Under the pieces are notes generated by a model, which saw only the letters and a list, made by a program, of their open reading frames with translations, did not search any database and was not told the origin of the DNA. DNA of 64,000 bases from positions 94,354 through 158,353 of the forward strand of contig NZ_JAKRWM010000021.1 in NCBI RefSeq assembly GCF_022352055.1, in the 5' to 3' direction. The position numbers and the translations under genes were made by a program. The stretch is from Cohnella mopanensis. Its GTDB lineage: Bacteria > Bacillota > Bacilli > Paenibacillales > Paenibacillaceae. Position 1 is the first letter of the stretch. Every line of letters starts with the position of its first letter. Positions 24,834 to 31,938 of the stretch are shown piece by piece.

Positions 24834-25892
24834 TCAGCCGAAATGGCGTTTGCTTTTCCAGAGCACTCCGCTCTTGAGCATACGCGGGATACGACCGAGA
24901 AGCGGCGTAGCTCCCATTAATCCGAAACCGGCTTTTTTCCCTAAAGAACCAAGCACACCCTTAAGTTTGATACGGGATAGCTTCGGTTCTTTGTTGTCTA
25001 AGCGGGCGCGAATGATTTCCGCGACTTGTTTACCTTGCGCTCCAGCGAGCTGCGCGCTAGGGGAGAACGGTTGGCTAGAGCAATCGCCGATGACGTACAC
25101 GTGCGGAGCATCTGGGAGCTCGTGCCACTCGTTGACGATCAGACGGCCTTGAGGGTCCTTAGGCAGCGTCATGCGCTGTACTAGCTCAACGGGCTGGATT
25201 CCTGCCGTCCATACGGTAACGTCGGAAAGAATCGCCTCTTCGCCGTTGTGGATGACCCCTTGTTCAAGCGAAGTGATGCCAATATGCGAGCGCATTTCCA
25301 CGTCGTGTTGACGGAACCAATCCGCGACGTAAGTTTGCAATTTGCTAGGAAATGCCGACATGACGCTGTTGCCTCGATCAAGGATGCGGATGTTCACGTC
25401 AGCGCGACTCTCGCGCAGCTCTGCAGCGATTTCGACGCCGCTTAGGCCGCCGCCGACGATCGTTAATTGGCCATATGGGCGGATATCGTTAATTTGTTGG
25501 AAAGTTTTCCGTGTCGACGAAAGCGATTGGATACTGCAGGAATAATCCGAAGCGCCGACGATTCCATGGTAATTGTCCGTGCATCCGAGCGCAATGACCA
25601 ACGAATCGTAAGAGAGCGGTTCCTGTTCGTTAAAATGAACGATTTTATTTTCCAAATCAATGTCGGTCACATTGCCGTAAACCATCTGTAGCTGAGGGTG
25701 GATCGGGAAGTTCACGCGAATTTCCAAATCGGATACCGTACCTGCCGCTAAAGCGTAGTATTCCGTCTTTAAGCCCTGATATGGCATACGATCCACTAAA
25801 AATAATCGGGCATCGCTTGGTAAATGCTCTAACAGCTCCTGAACGACCGTAAGTCCTCCATAGCCGCCGCCTAATACTACGATCTTACTCAT
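24834..25892 (-). CDS. NAD(P)/FAD-dependent oxidoreductase, YutJ type
   Basis: 352 residues, two dinucleotide-binding folds. The FAD motif is VVLGGGYGGLTVVQEL (4-19), the NAD motif VGGGLSGVEIAAEL (about 146-159), and the C-terminal FAD-contact VIGDCSSQP. It resembles type II NADH dehydrogenases and Bacillus YutJ but is shorter than the NDH-2 at 31.9 kb. The C-terminal tail (MLKSGVLWKSKRHFG) resembles the NDH-2 membrane-association region. Start ATG behind AAAAGGAGTTTAATGT. Likely electron transfer from NAD(P)H to a quinone or small carrier. Confidence 0.88.
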   Translation of the reverse strand: MSKIVVLGGGYGGLTVVQELLEHLPSDARLFLVDRMPYQGLKTEYYALAAGTVSDLEIRVNFPIHPQLQMVYGNVTDIDLENKIVHFNEQEPLSYDSLVIALGCTDNYHGIVGASDYSCSIQSLSSTRKTFQQINDIRPYGQLTIVGGGLSGVEIAAELRESRADVNIRILDRGNSVMSAFPSKLQTYVADWFRQHDVEMRSHIGITSLEQGVIHNGEEAILSDVTVWTAGIQPVELVQRMTLPKDPQGRLIVNEWHELPDAPHVYVIGDCSSQPFSPSAQLAGAQGKQVAEIIRARLDNKEPKLSRIKLKGVLGSLGKKAGFGLMGATPLLGRIPRMLKSGVLWKSKRHFG

Positions 25893-25935
25893 ACATTAAA
25901 CTCCTTTTACGTCGGTTTGTCTTAGTATGACACAG

Positions 25936-25967
25936 AAGAGTCCCCGTCTACCCGACGGGGAACTCCT
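25936..25967 (-). terminator. Hairpin after mqnE
   Basis: On the minus strand CCCCGTCG pairs with CGACGGGG-like arms around GGTA (25940-25960). It sits 4 bp after the mqnE stop and before yutJ. The T-run is weak (CTCTTCT). Confidence 0.6.
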
Positions 25968-25969
25968 TA

Positions 25970-27073
25970 TTACTCGTATATTTTCATCTCATTGTAGAAC
26001 GTATCGCGTTCGACGGGAATACGTCCGGCGCCTTTAATTAACCAGACCAAGTCTTCGCGGGTAATGCCGGCAGGCGTTAGAGCGCCGGCGGCGTGGCTGA
26101 TTTTCTCGCGGACGATCGTACCGTGCGCGTCGGATGCGCCCATTGTAAGCGCTACCTGCGTGAGCTGAGTGCCAATATTGATGAAGTAAGCTTTAATATG
26201 CTGGATATTATCGAGCATTAGCCGGCTGATCGCAATGGCTTTCAAGTCGTCATAAGCGGAATTTCTGCGGCGGATGCTAGCTTTAGGGCTGATCGGCTGC
26301 ATGGAGAGAGGGATGAATACCTGGAATCCATTCGTCTCATCCTGAAGTTCCCGAATATGAAGCATATGCTGAACGCGTTCTTCCAACGATTCGATGGATC
26401 CGTATAACATCGTCGTATGCGTTCGTAAGCCAAGCTGATGAGCAGTCCGGTGAACATCCAAATACTGTTGGATGTTGGCTTTGTCGACTCGCATTTTTTT
26501 GCGATACTGATCGGACAAGATCTCCGCGCCGCCGCCGGTCAACGTCTCCAAACCAGCCTCGATCAGTCGCTCCAGCACTTCCTTGAAGCTTAACCCCGAG
26601 ATGCGGGAGAAAAACTCGATTTCGGCGGCCGTATAAGCTTTAATCGTAACGTTCGGGTATTTCGCTTTAAGCGCGCGGATCGATTCTACGTAATACTCGA
26701 AGGGCACGTTAGGGTTGTGTCCGCCGACGATATGGAATTCGCGAACGCCCGGGTGAATGTGTTGCTCCACGTAGTCGATCATTTCCTGCGGTGATAACGT
26801 GTAAGAGCCTTCTTGGCCTTCGTCCTTGCGGAAATTGCAAAACGCGCAATGAGCTTCGCATACGTTAGTGAAGTAGAGGCTCATATTTTCGATAAAATAA
26901 ACTTTCTTGCCGTTCTTTCGTAGATTAACCTCATTGGCTAATTGTCCGATCGTTAGCAGATCATCAGATTTGTAGAGAAATATGCCGTCCTCGAGAGTAA
27001 GGCGTTCTCCGTTTCTGACTTTATCGGCGATTTCCGCCATTTGACGATCGGGGTGCGTCGTAACGAGCGTCAT
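25970..27073 (-). CDS. mqnE: Aminofutalosine synthase
   Basis: 367 residues, radical SAM enzyme of the futalosine route to menaquinone; it joins SAM's adenosyl unit to the enolpyruvyl benzoate intermediate. The cluster ligands are Cys72, Cys76 and Cys79 in VCEAHCAFCNF. Features shared with MqnE/MqnC/CofH include FHIVGGHNPNVPFEYY, IKAYTAAEIEFF, ETLTGGGAEIL and THTTMLYG. The HNP and AAEIEFF features point to MqnE rather than MqnC. Start ATG behind AGGAGGCGCATC. MqnA, B, C and D are not in the window. Confidence 0.88.
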   Translation of the reverse strand: MTLVTTHPDRQMAEIADKVRNGERLTLEDGIFLYKSDDLLTIGQLANEVNLRKNGKKVYFIENMSLYFTNVCEAHCAFCNFRKDEGQEGSYTLSPQEMIDYVEQHIHPGVREFHIVGGHNPNVPFEYYVESIRALKAKYPNVTIKAYTAAEIEFFSRISGLSFKEVLERLIEAGLETLTGGGAEILSDQYRKKMRVDKANIQQYLDVHRTAHQLGLRTHTTMLYGSIESLEERVQHMLHIRELQDETNGFQVFIPLSMQPISPKASIRRRNSAYDDLKAIAISRLMLDNIQHIKAYFINIGTQLTQVALTMGASDAHGTIVREKISHAAGALTPAGITREDLVWLIKGAGRIPVERDTFYNEMKIYE

Positions 27074-27337
27074 GTGATGCGCCTCCTGTGACCCTTAATC
27101 TGTTCCATAATAAGTGCGAATGCTGTGTGCGAAGGGTTTGTGAAAAAAATAACTTAATATAAATGCATGCAGAAACCCAAGGTGAACAACTGTAAACATT
27201 ATAAACCTCAATATAATACTCGGCAACTGGAAATAGAAAACGTATAAAGGATGGCGAAATAGGGAATCAACTTGAATAATAAACCAAATTATGGTTATGT
27301 TTAAAATGACAATTTCGAACGAGGCGGTGCGTGAAAA

Positions 27338-27787
27338 ATGAAACCGGATATTTTACCACTTAGCGAGTTAGAGAAACTGGACGTGGAAGAGAAGGTTCAA
27401 ACACTACAGCAGTATCGGGCGGCGTATACGATCAAAGATCTGAGCCAAGCCTGGAGCTTGTCTAACCCCATTCAATATTACATGTGGTTAAAAAAACAGC
27501 GCATATACGAACAAATCGTGCGACGCGCGGACAAATTCGAGCCTTCTAAAGAGTGGAAGAGAATGCACGATTTGAATGGGCGTGAGCTGGACAGGGGACG
27601 TCTGCGCGACTTGTCGGCGGACCAATTCCGCTATTTGCTGGATACGGATTCCACAGGGCCGGAGCTGGCATTGGTATTCCGGAGACTGGCCGATTTTCTG
27701 CAAAATGAGCAGGGGCAATTCCGATGCCGGATTGAACTTAAAGCCATCGCTCAACCTATTCCGGGCGATACCTCTCTTGAGGCATAG
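27338..27787 (+). CDS. Hypothetical protein
   Basis: 149 residues, soluble and charged. The first half has a helix-turn-helix-like stretch (AYTIKDLSQAWSLSNPIQYYMWLKKQRIYEQIV) that could bind nucleic acid. The second half reads LSADQFRYLLDTDSTGPELALVFRRLADFLQNEQGQFRCRIEL. The start ATG is behind AACGAGGCGGTGCG. I do not recognise the family. The 265-bp gap before it is AT-rich with several TATAAT-like boxes. Confidence 0.65.
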   Translation: MKPDILPLSELEKLDVEEKVQTLQQYRAAYTIKDLSQAWSLSNPIQYYMWLKKQRIYEQIVRRADKFEPSKEWKRMHDLNGRELDRGRLRDLSADQFRYLLDTDSTGPELALVFRRLADFLQNEQGQFRCRIELKAIAQPIPGDTSLEA

Positions 27788-27805
27788 GACTCTCTAGGGT
27801 ATACT
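27777..27805 (+). promoter_or_regulatory. Candidate sigma-A promoter for the HesB/IscA gene
   Basis: TTGAGG (27777-27782), a 17-bp spacer and TATACT (27800-27805). It begins at the end of the preceding gene and overlaps a CTCTCT/AGAGAG inverted repeat (27790-27812). Confidence 0.5.
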
Positions 27806-27901
27806 AAAGAGAGACCAGCGAGTATACGGCAGCCTTGAAGCAAATGCTTACTAGGCTTAATGATGCGACAAGCGTTGCTCGCGCTTAGGAGGGGAACCAA
27901 G

Positions 27902-28261
27902 ATGGTAAACATTAGCGAGTCGGCAACGGGGAAAATCCAAGAAATGCTGGCGGCGGAAGAAACTCCGAATTTGTTTCTGCGCATCGGAGTTCAAGAAGGC
28001 GGATGCAGCGGATTTTCATATGGGATGGGATTCGACGACGAAATGCACGAAGGCGATAAGGAAATGGACATTCGCGGCGTGAAAGTCGTCGTCGACGGAG
28101 ATAGCATGAAGTACTTGAACGGCCTCGAGATCGACTGGAAGGAATCCGCCATGGGAGGCGGCTTCACCATCAACAATCCGAACGCGTCCGCTACATGCGG
28201 TTGCGGATCGAGCTTCAGAACGGCTACCGAAGCGGGTAACCCTGCAGCGGAGCCTTGCTGA
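27902..28261 (+). CDS. HesB/IscA-type iron-sulfur cluster carrier
   Basis: 119 residues, start ATG 27902 behind AGGAGGGGAACC. The A-type carrier cysteines are Cys35 in GGCSGFSYGMGFD and Cys99 and Cys101 in CGCGSSF. The SAMGGGFTINNPNA segment is typical. It receives and passes Fe-S clusters in the cytosol, like SufA/ErpA. A Gly/Ala/Glu tail of about 15 residues ends in Cys119. It follows other Fe-S genes (NifU-like, MqnE) within 4 kb. Confidence 0.93.
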   Translation: MVNISESATGKIQEMLAAEETPNLFLRIGVQEGGCSGFSYGMGFDDEMHEGDKEMDIRGVKVVVDGDSMKYLNGLEIDWKESAMGGGFTINNPNASATCGCGSSFRTATEAGNPAAEPC

Positions 28262-28289
28262 TAAGGAATTAGAGCGTTCAATTACAAAA

Positions 28290-28340
28290 CCTTCCGGACA
28301 TGTGTGTAACGACTGCACACATGTCCGGAAGGTTTTTTTT
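28290..28340 (+). terminator. Strong intrinsic terminator after the HesB/IscA gene
   Basis: CCTTCCGGACATGTGTG (28290-28306) pairs perfectly with its reverse complement (28316-28332), followed by eight T. Confidence 0.95.
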
Positions 28341-28347
28341 CACCCTT

Positions 28348-28385
28348 ACGCCCAAAACGAACTTTCCGTTTGGGCGTTTTGTTTT
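28348..28385 (+). terminator. Second tandem terminator
   Basis: ACGCCCAAAACG (28348-28359) pairs with CGTTTGGGCGT (28367-28377), one bulge, followed by TTTGTTTT. It backs up the terminator 8 bp upstream. Confidence 0.8.
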
Positions 28386-28408
28386 GATTAAAGCCGGGAG
28401 AGGCTTAG

Positions 28409-28780
28409 TCAGTCAAAGCCCCCGCTAATTCCGACAATAATGAAGAGGAGGAAAATGAGGAATATTGTTCCGCCCGTCGATACGCCGGCAATCGCCATCC
28501 CTCTCCATTTGGAGGTGTTGATTGAAACCAGACCAAAAACGAGGGATATAATCGATAATATAAGACACAAAAAGAAAAAAGGTCCGGTCGTTGCTGATGA
28601 TGCATCCGTTCCGCTGAGAACAATGGCAAGAAAGAAAAAAAAGAAATCAACGCAGGCAATAATCATTGACGTTAACGCTAGTCCCGATTTGTCTTTCCTT
28701 TGTTTGGGCTGCCTTGGTTCTGGAACATGGGGAGAAGTTTGTATTGGCAGGGGTTTCAAATGGTTAGAAGGTTCCAACAA
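28409..28780 (-). CDS. Small membrane protein, DUF4190-like
   Basis: 123 residues from TTG 28780 (AAAGG upstream); the exact start is uncertain. A 30-residue Pro/Lys-rich cytoplasmic N-terminus (PEPRQPKQRKDKSGLALTS) precedes three membrane segments (MIIACVDFFFFFLAIVL, FFLCLILSIISLVFGLV, TIFLIFLLFIIVGISG). The layout, with SGLAL at the first TM and S-N/T-S-KWRGMAIAG between the others, matches DUF4190-type proteins. Function unknown. The 230 bp upstream are AT-rich with no further gene. Confidence 0.7.
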   Translation of the reverse strand: MLEPSNHLKPLPIQTSPHVPEPRQPKQRKDKSGLALTSMIIACVDFFFFFLAIVLSGTDASSATTGPFFFLCLILSIISLVFGLVSINTSKWRGMAIAGVSTGGTIFLIFLLFIIVGISGGFD

Positions 28781-29012
28781 TCGATCAACCTTTCGAAAAA
28801 TAGGATATATGAAAATAGTACCAAATTATTCAATGGTTTTACATACATTCGGAATTTATTTGTTTTATTTTGCGTATTTAGGTGTATCTAACAGTTAACT
28901 AACACTTCCCCCTGAACTTTACAAAAACTTTGGATTTAAGATAAAGGTACAATTAACAGTTCGAGTGTCGATGTATGGAGATCGCGAGATCGTTCGCGAA
29001 GGAGGATTCGAT

Positions 29013-29219
29013 ATGGAAAACAGAACGAGATTAAGAAAAATGCGACGTAGAATCGAGAATCTTCGCAATAAAATGGTACTGGCCTTCGTGCATAACGGTG
29101 CCGACATGAACCATCCGCAAGTGCTGCGTCTATCGCAGCTGTTGGATGAGCAGTTGAATCGTTATGAGCGGTGCAAATTATACGAGCAATCCGACTATCC
29201 CCCCCGAAAAGCAGTCTAA
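29013..29219 (+). CDS. Spo0E-like aspartyl-phosphate phosphatase
   Basis: 68 residues, start ATG 29013 behind GAAGGAGGATTCG. It forms a helical hairpin like Spo0E: helix 1 IENLRNKMVLAFVHNGADM, then HPQVLRLSQLLDEQLNRYE, carrying the family's S-Q-x-L-D-x-x-[IVL]-x-x-Y motif. Spo0E proteins dephosphorylate Spo0A-P and hold back sporulation. Inverted TCGCGA copies lie just before the ribosome site and might mask it. sda, another brake on sporulation, lies 1 kb downstream. Confidence 0.88.
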   Translation: MENRTRLRKMRRRIENLRNKMVLAFVHNGADMNHPQVLRLSQLLDEQLNRYERCKLYEQSDYPPRKAV

Positions 29220-29310
29220 ATAGGGGCGAATCTCAGGCGTCATCCATCCAAGAACCTGTCCGGTTAATCGAGTATGTATAGATATACCCGCAGGAAAGGA
29301 GCCTTTATGG

Positions 29311-29982
29311 ATGGAGGTTACGATTAGCCGACAATTGGCTAGCAAGTGGTTGAAAACAAACGCATTGCTTTCTAACCCATATATTGCACGGTACATTCCG
29401 ACTTCAAGGCTGCTGAATAAAAACAATTTGCGGCTGATGCTTGCGAGATTCGGCATGGTCGTCGTGAAGCCGGTTCGCGGTGCAGGGGGAATCGGTGTCA
29501 TTAAAGTAGAGAAATTAGGGGGATCGTATTGGCTGACACATAAATCAACCAGCCGTAGGTTCTCGAGCTTTGATCGATTGGTGCGCGCGCTTAACGCTTC
29601 TCGCAGAAAACGTACTTATTTGATTCAAAGAGGAATCCATCTCGCTAAAATCGACGGGCGACCTATCGACTATCGAGTCAAATACGTTAAGGAAAAAGGG
29701 AAATGGAAGTACCGTTCAATGGTAGGCCGATTGGCTAGGCCGGGACTGTTCGTCACGAATCTATGCAGGGGCGGTACCCAGATGACCGCAGCGCAAGGAA
29801 TACGTCGATCATTGTCCGCTAGGCTTGTCAGAGCGAAGAAACGCGAAATGCGACAATTGACGAATGCGTCAACCACGCTACTGGAGAGCCGATATCCAGG
29901 CATCAGATCTCTAGGGTATGATTACGGAATCGACCGAAACGGACATATTTGGATGTTAGAGGTCAATACACGACCGCAGTAA
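29311..29982 (+). CDS. YheC/YheD family ATP-grasp-like protein
   Basis: 223 residues. The YheC/D core is visible: MVVVKPVRGAGGIGVIKV (a glycine-rich nucleotide loop), YLIQRGIHLAKIDGRPIDYRVKY, and the metal-binding end YDYGIDRNGHIWMLEVNTRP. It stops right after the NTRPQ motif, so the C-terminal segment present in longer homologues is absent. The Bacillus proteins are associated with the endospore coat. Start ATG behind AAAGGAGCC. Confidence 0.83.
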   Translation: MEVTISRQLASKWLKTNALLSNPYIARYIPTSRLLNKNNLRLMLARFGMVVVKPVRGAGGIGVIKVEKLGGSYWLTHKSTSRRFSSFDRLVRALNASRRKRTYLIQRGIHLAKIDGRPIDYRVKYVKEKGKWKYRSMVGRLARPGLFVTNLCRGGTQMTAAQGIRRSLSARLVRAKKREMRQLTNASTTLLESRYPGIRSLGYDYGIDRNGHIWMLEVNTRPQ

Positions 29983-30084
29983 ATGTCCCGAAGCGACAGC
30001 TTTTTCTATAGATTCCTCTAATAGAATATTTTGCGGTCATGAAAGTTATTTATGAAGTCAGCTTAGAAAATGGCAACGACAAAA

Positions 30085-30183
30085 TGTGAATAACTTCATC
30101 CACAATTATCACAATGCTGACAAAGGACTTGCGGCATTTTTCAACAATTTGTCCACATCATACCCACACCCTTCTGTGGATAA
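30085..30183. promoter_or_regulatory. DnaA-box cluster upstream of sda
   Basis: A perfect box TTATCCACA is on the minus strand at 30175-30183, and TTATTCACA (fits TTwTnCACA) is on the minus strand at 30085-30093. On the plus strand are TCATCCACA (30096-30104) and TTGTCCACA (30149-30157), each one mismatch, and ATACCCACA (30160-30168), two mismatches. The cluster ends 10 bp before the sda -35 element. In Bacillus subtilis, DnaA boxes lie upstream of sda and DnaA activates it. Confidence 0.8.
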
Positions 30184-30192
30184 CTGGCGGGC

Positions 30193-30222
30193 TTGTCCAG
30201 CAAGATTAGGACGTGCTATGAT
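30193..30222 (+). promoter_or_regulatory. sda promoter
   Basis: TTGTCC (30193-30198), an 18-bp spacer and TATGAT (30217-30222), 40 bp before the sda ATG. Confidence 0.65.
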
Positions 30223-30262
30223 GCCTTCACAAAGTTCCTAAATAAAGGAAAGGGTGTGGACG

Positions 30263-30406
30263 ATGTTGCCTCTGTTGCCAGATGACTTGTTGTTGGACGC
30301 TTATCGAAGCGCGCTCCGTTTGCAATTGGAAAGAGAGTTCGTTCATCTGCTTCGGTCGGAAATTAGGCGAAGAAAGCTCAGTATTCCGGAAGAGCGGGTA
30401 TTCTAG
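30263..30406 (+). CDS. sda: Sporulation histidine kinase inhibitor Sda
   Basis: A 47-residue protein (MLPLLPDDLLLDAYRSAL...), start ATG 30263 behind AAGGAAAGGGTG. It forms the Sda helical hairpin: LPDDLLLDAYRSALRLQL, then REFVHLLRSEIRRRKLS, matching the family's L-x-DELL-x-x-Y and DF-[IV]-x-L-[IL]-x-x-EI-x-RR positions. Sda binds the DHp domain of KinA-type kinases and blocks the start of sporulation while replication is unfinished. The DnaA-box cluster upstream supports the assignment. Its stop overlaps the convergent zinc-ribbon gene by 4 bp. Confidence 0.93.
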   Translation: MLPLLPDDLLLDAYRSALRLQLEREFVHLLRSEIRRRKLSIPEERVF

Positions 30407-30636
30407 ACATGCCACACGGTAATGTCAACGCTAAAAGGGTAATCGCAGGAAGTACATCGAACCGCATGTTGGCAAACCGCCTCATGGACGAATGGACTTG
30501 CGGTGAGCAGCGCGGGTTCATAGGGGGAATAGGGACCGCTCCAATCGGTCCAACGACCTTCGTCTTCGGCAGTGGAACCGCACTTCGGACAAGAGGCCTC
30601 TAGGGGGTTCAGAGCGTTGCAGACAGGACAAATCAT
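30403..30636 (-). CDS. Small zinc-ribbon protein
   Basis: 77 residues, start ATG 30636 behind AAGGAGGATGCC; the longer frame to 30678 is not needed. Two zinc-knuckle motifs are near the N-terminus (CPVCNALNPLEASCPKCG: Cys3, Cys6, Cys15 and Cys18) and a C-x(8)-C-x-x-C group near the C-terminus (VCQHAVRCTSCD). The central part is aromatic (RWTDWSGPYSPYEP). Probably a zinc-binding structural or nucleic-acid contact protein; not characterised. Its ribosome site lies in the 3' arm of a hairpin (next entry). Confidence 0.78.
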   Translation of the reverse strand: MICPVCNALNPLEASCPKCGSTAEDEGRWTDWSGPYSPYEPALLTASPFVHEAVCQHAVRCTSCDYPFSVDITVWHV

Positions 30637-30640
30637 AAAA

Positions 30641-30688
30641 GGCATCCTCCTTAGGTCCGGAAAATCCGGAATACCCAAGTAGGATGCC
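30641..30688. terminator. Hairpin between yumC and the zinc-ribbon gene; overlaps the ribosome site
   Basis: GGCATCCT (30641-30648) and AGGATGCC (30681-30688) pair, with an inner TCCGGA/TCCGGA stem. On the plus strand it is followed by CTTTTGTTTTTC, a good terminator opposite yumC. On the minus strand its 3' arm contains the AGGAGGATGCC ribosome site of the zinc-ribbon gene, followed by TTTT, so it could act as attenuator or translational block. Confidence 0.65.
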
Positions 30689-30699
30689 CTTTTGTTTTT

Positions 30700-31695
30700 C
30701 TATAATTTCATGTTGCTGCTATGTCCCGGAGACAGCTTGGCGTCCGGATCAACATATACTTTAGCGTTGTTGATGGCCGTAGGCGCTTCTCCGAATCCAA
30801 CCGCGATGAGTTTAAGTTTACCGGGGTATGTCGTAATATCACCTGCGGCGAATATACCGGGGATATTCGTCTCCATTCGGGAGTCGACGATAATCGATCC
30901 TCCTTCGATATGAAGGCCCCATTCGGCGATTGGACCGAGCGAGCTGACGAACCCGAAGTTGATAATAACCGCGTCGACATCGTAATCCGTTGTCGCTCCC
31001 GATTTAACATCCGTAAGCGTGACTTGCTTAATGGAACCTTCGCCATGCAAGGCCGTAATTTCCGTTGGGGTGATCACTTTGACTTTAGACTTCATTAATA
31101 GCTCGACGCTGTGCTCATGCGCACGGAACTTGTCTCGGCGATGAACCAAGAGCACTTGCTCGGCGATCGGCTCGAGCATAAGCGCCCAATCTAGCGCGGA
31201 ATCGCCGCCGCCGCTTATGAGAACCTTCTGACCACGGTAACGTTCAAGATCGCTGACGAAATAGTGAAGATTGGTTTTCTCATATTGTGCCGCTTCCGGT
31301 AATTCCAACCGGCGCGGTTCGAAGGCACCGACACCTGCCGTAAGGATTACGGCTCGTGCATGATGCACGCGCTTATCGGTAACAATTTCAAAGAGGCGTT
31401 CTTCTAGCTTGCTCACTTTGACAACTTTTTCTTCTAAGTACAATTGAGATTGAAAAAGATCCATTTGAACTTTTAAGTTATTGACCAGTTCCTGAGCCGT
31501 TACTTTCGGAAACCCCGCGACATCATAAATGTATTTCTCCGGGTAGAGCGCGGCGAGTTGACCGCCTAGTTGAGGCATGCTTTCAATAAGACTTACCGAC
31601 ATTTGCCGCATTCCACCATAGAAGGCTGCGAACATCCCGGCGGGGCCTCCACCGATAATAACGACGTCTACGGCTGGTACATTGCTTTGATTCAA
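30700..31695 (-). CDS. yumC: Ferredoxin/flavodoxin--NADP+ reductase, YumC type
   Basis: 331 residues, thioredoxin-reductase-like FNR. The start is TTG 31695 behind GGAGGTG. The FAD motif is VVIIGGGPAGMFAAFYGG, the NADP motif ISGGGDSALDWAL with HRRDKFRAHE contacting NADPH, and the C-terminal IFAAGDITTYPGKLKLIAVGFGEAPTAINNA. The thioredoxin-reductase redox CxxC is absent, as expected for YumC. It supplies reduced ferredoxin or flavodoxin. Divergent from ndh, as in Bacillus. Confidence 0.93.
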   Translation of the reverse strand: MNQSNVPAVDVVIIGGGPAGMFAAFYGGMRQMSVSLIESMPQLGGQLAALYPEKYIYDVAGFPKVTAQELVNNLKVQMDLFQSQLYLEEKVVKVSKLEERLFEIVTDKRVHHARAVILTAGVGAFEPRRLELPEAAQYEKTNLHYFVSDLERYRGQKVLISGGGDSALDWALMLEPIAEQVLLVHRRDKFRAHEHSVELLMKSKVKVITPTEITALHGEGSIKQVTLTDVKSGATTDYDVDAVIINFGFVSSLGPIAEWGLHIEGGSIIVDSRMETNIPGIFAAGDITTYPGKLKLIAVGFGEAPTAINNAKVYVDPDAKLSPGHSSNMKL

Positions 31696-31817
31696 AAGGG
31701 TGACACCTCCGTTAATCATACAGATCGTTAGGAACTAAACGTATCCATTATAAGCTTGTAAATGAAGCGTGAAAAGGATTTTGTAAAGAAGTCCAAATTA
31801 ATTCGTGAAAAAGAACC

Positions 31818-31846
31818 TTGAAAATTGTTGGAAAAGCTTATATGAT
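31818..31846 (+). promoter_or_regulatory. Sigma-A promoter of ndh
   Basis: TTGAAA (31818-31823), a 17-bp spacer and TATGAT (31841-31846). Confidence 0.75.
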
Positions 31847-31886
31847 CATTTTTGTGGAGAACTTGATTGTGGCATAACGGAGAACA

Positions 31887-31904
31887 TTGTGTAATTTTTC
31901 ACAA
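31887..31904. promoter_or_regulatory. Rex-type operator upstream of ndh
   Basis: TTGTGTAATTTTTCACAA matches the Firmicute Rex consensus TTGTGAAwwwwTTCACAA, with both TTGTG/CACAA arms intact. It lies about 35 bp downstream of the predicted transcription start and 35 bp before the ndh start. In Bacillus subtilis Rex represses ndh according to the NADH/NAD+ ratio. Confidence 0.8.
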
Positions 31905-31938
31905 ACTAAACACAAACAGGGATTGGATGGGATCATCA

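Noticed and set aside
30106..30114. TTATCACAA as a further DnaA box
   Set aside because: Three mismatches to TTATCCACA; not counted in the cluster.
29983..30260. Origin of replication suggested by several DnaA boxes
   Set aside because: dnaA, dnaN and an AT-rich unwinding element are absent, and the boxes lie directly before sda, where DnaA boxes are expected.
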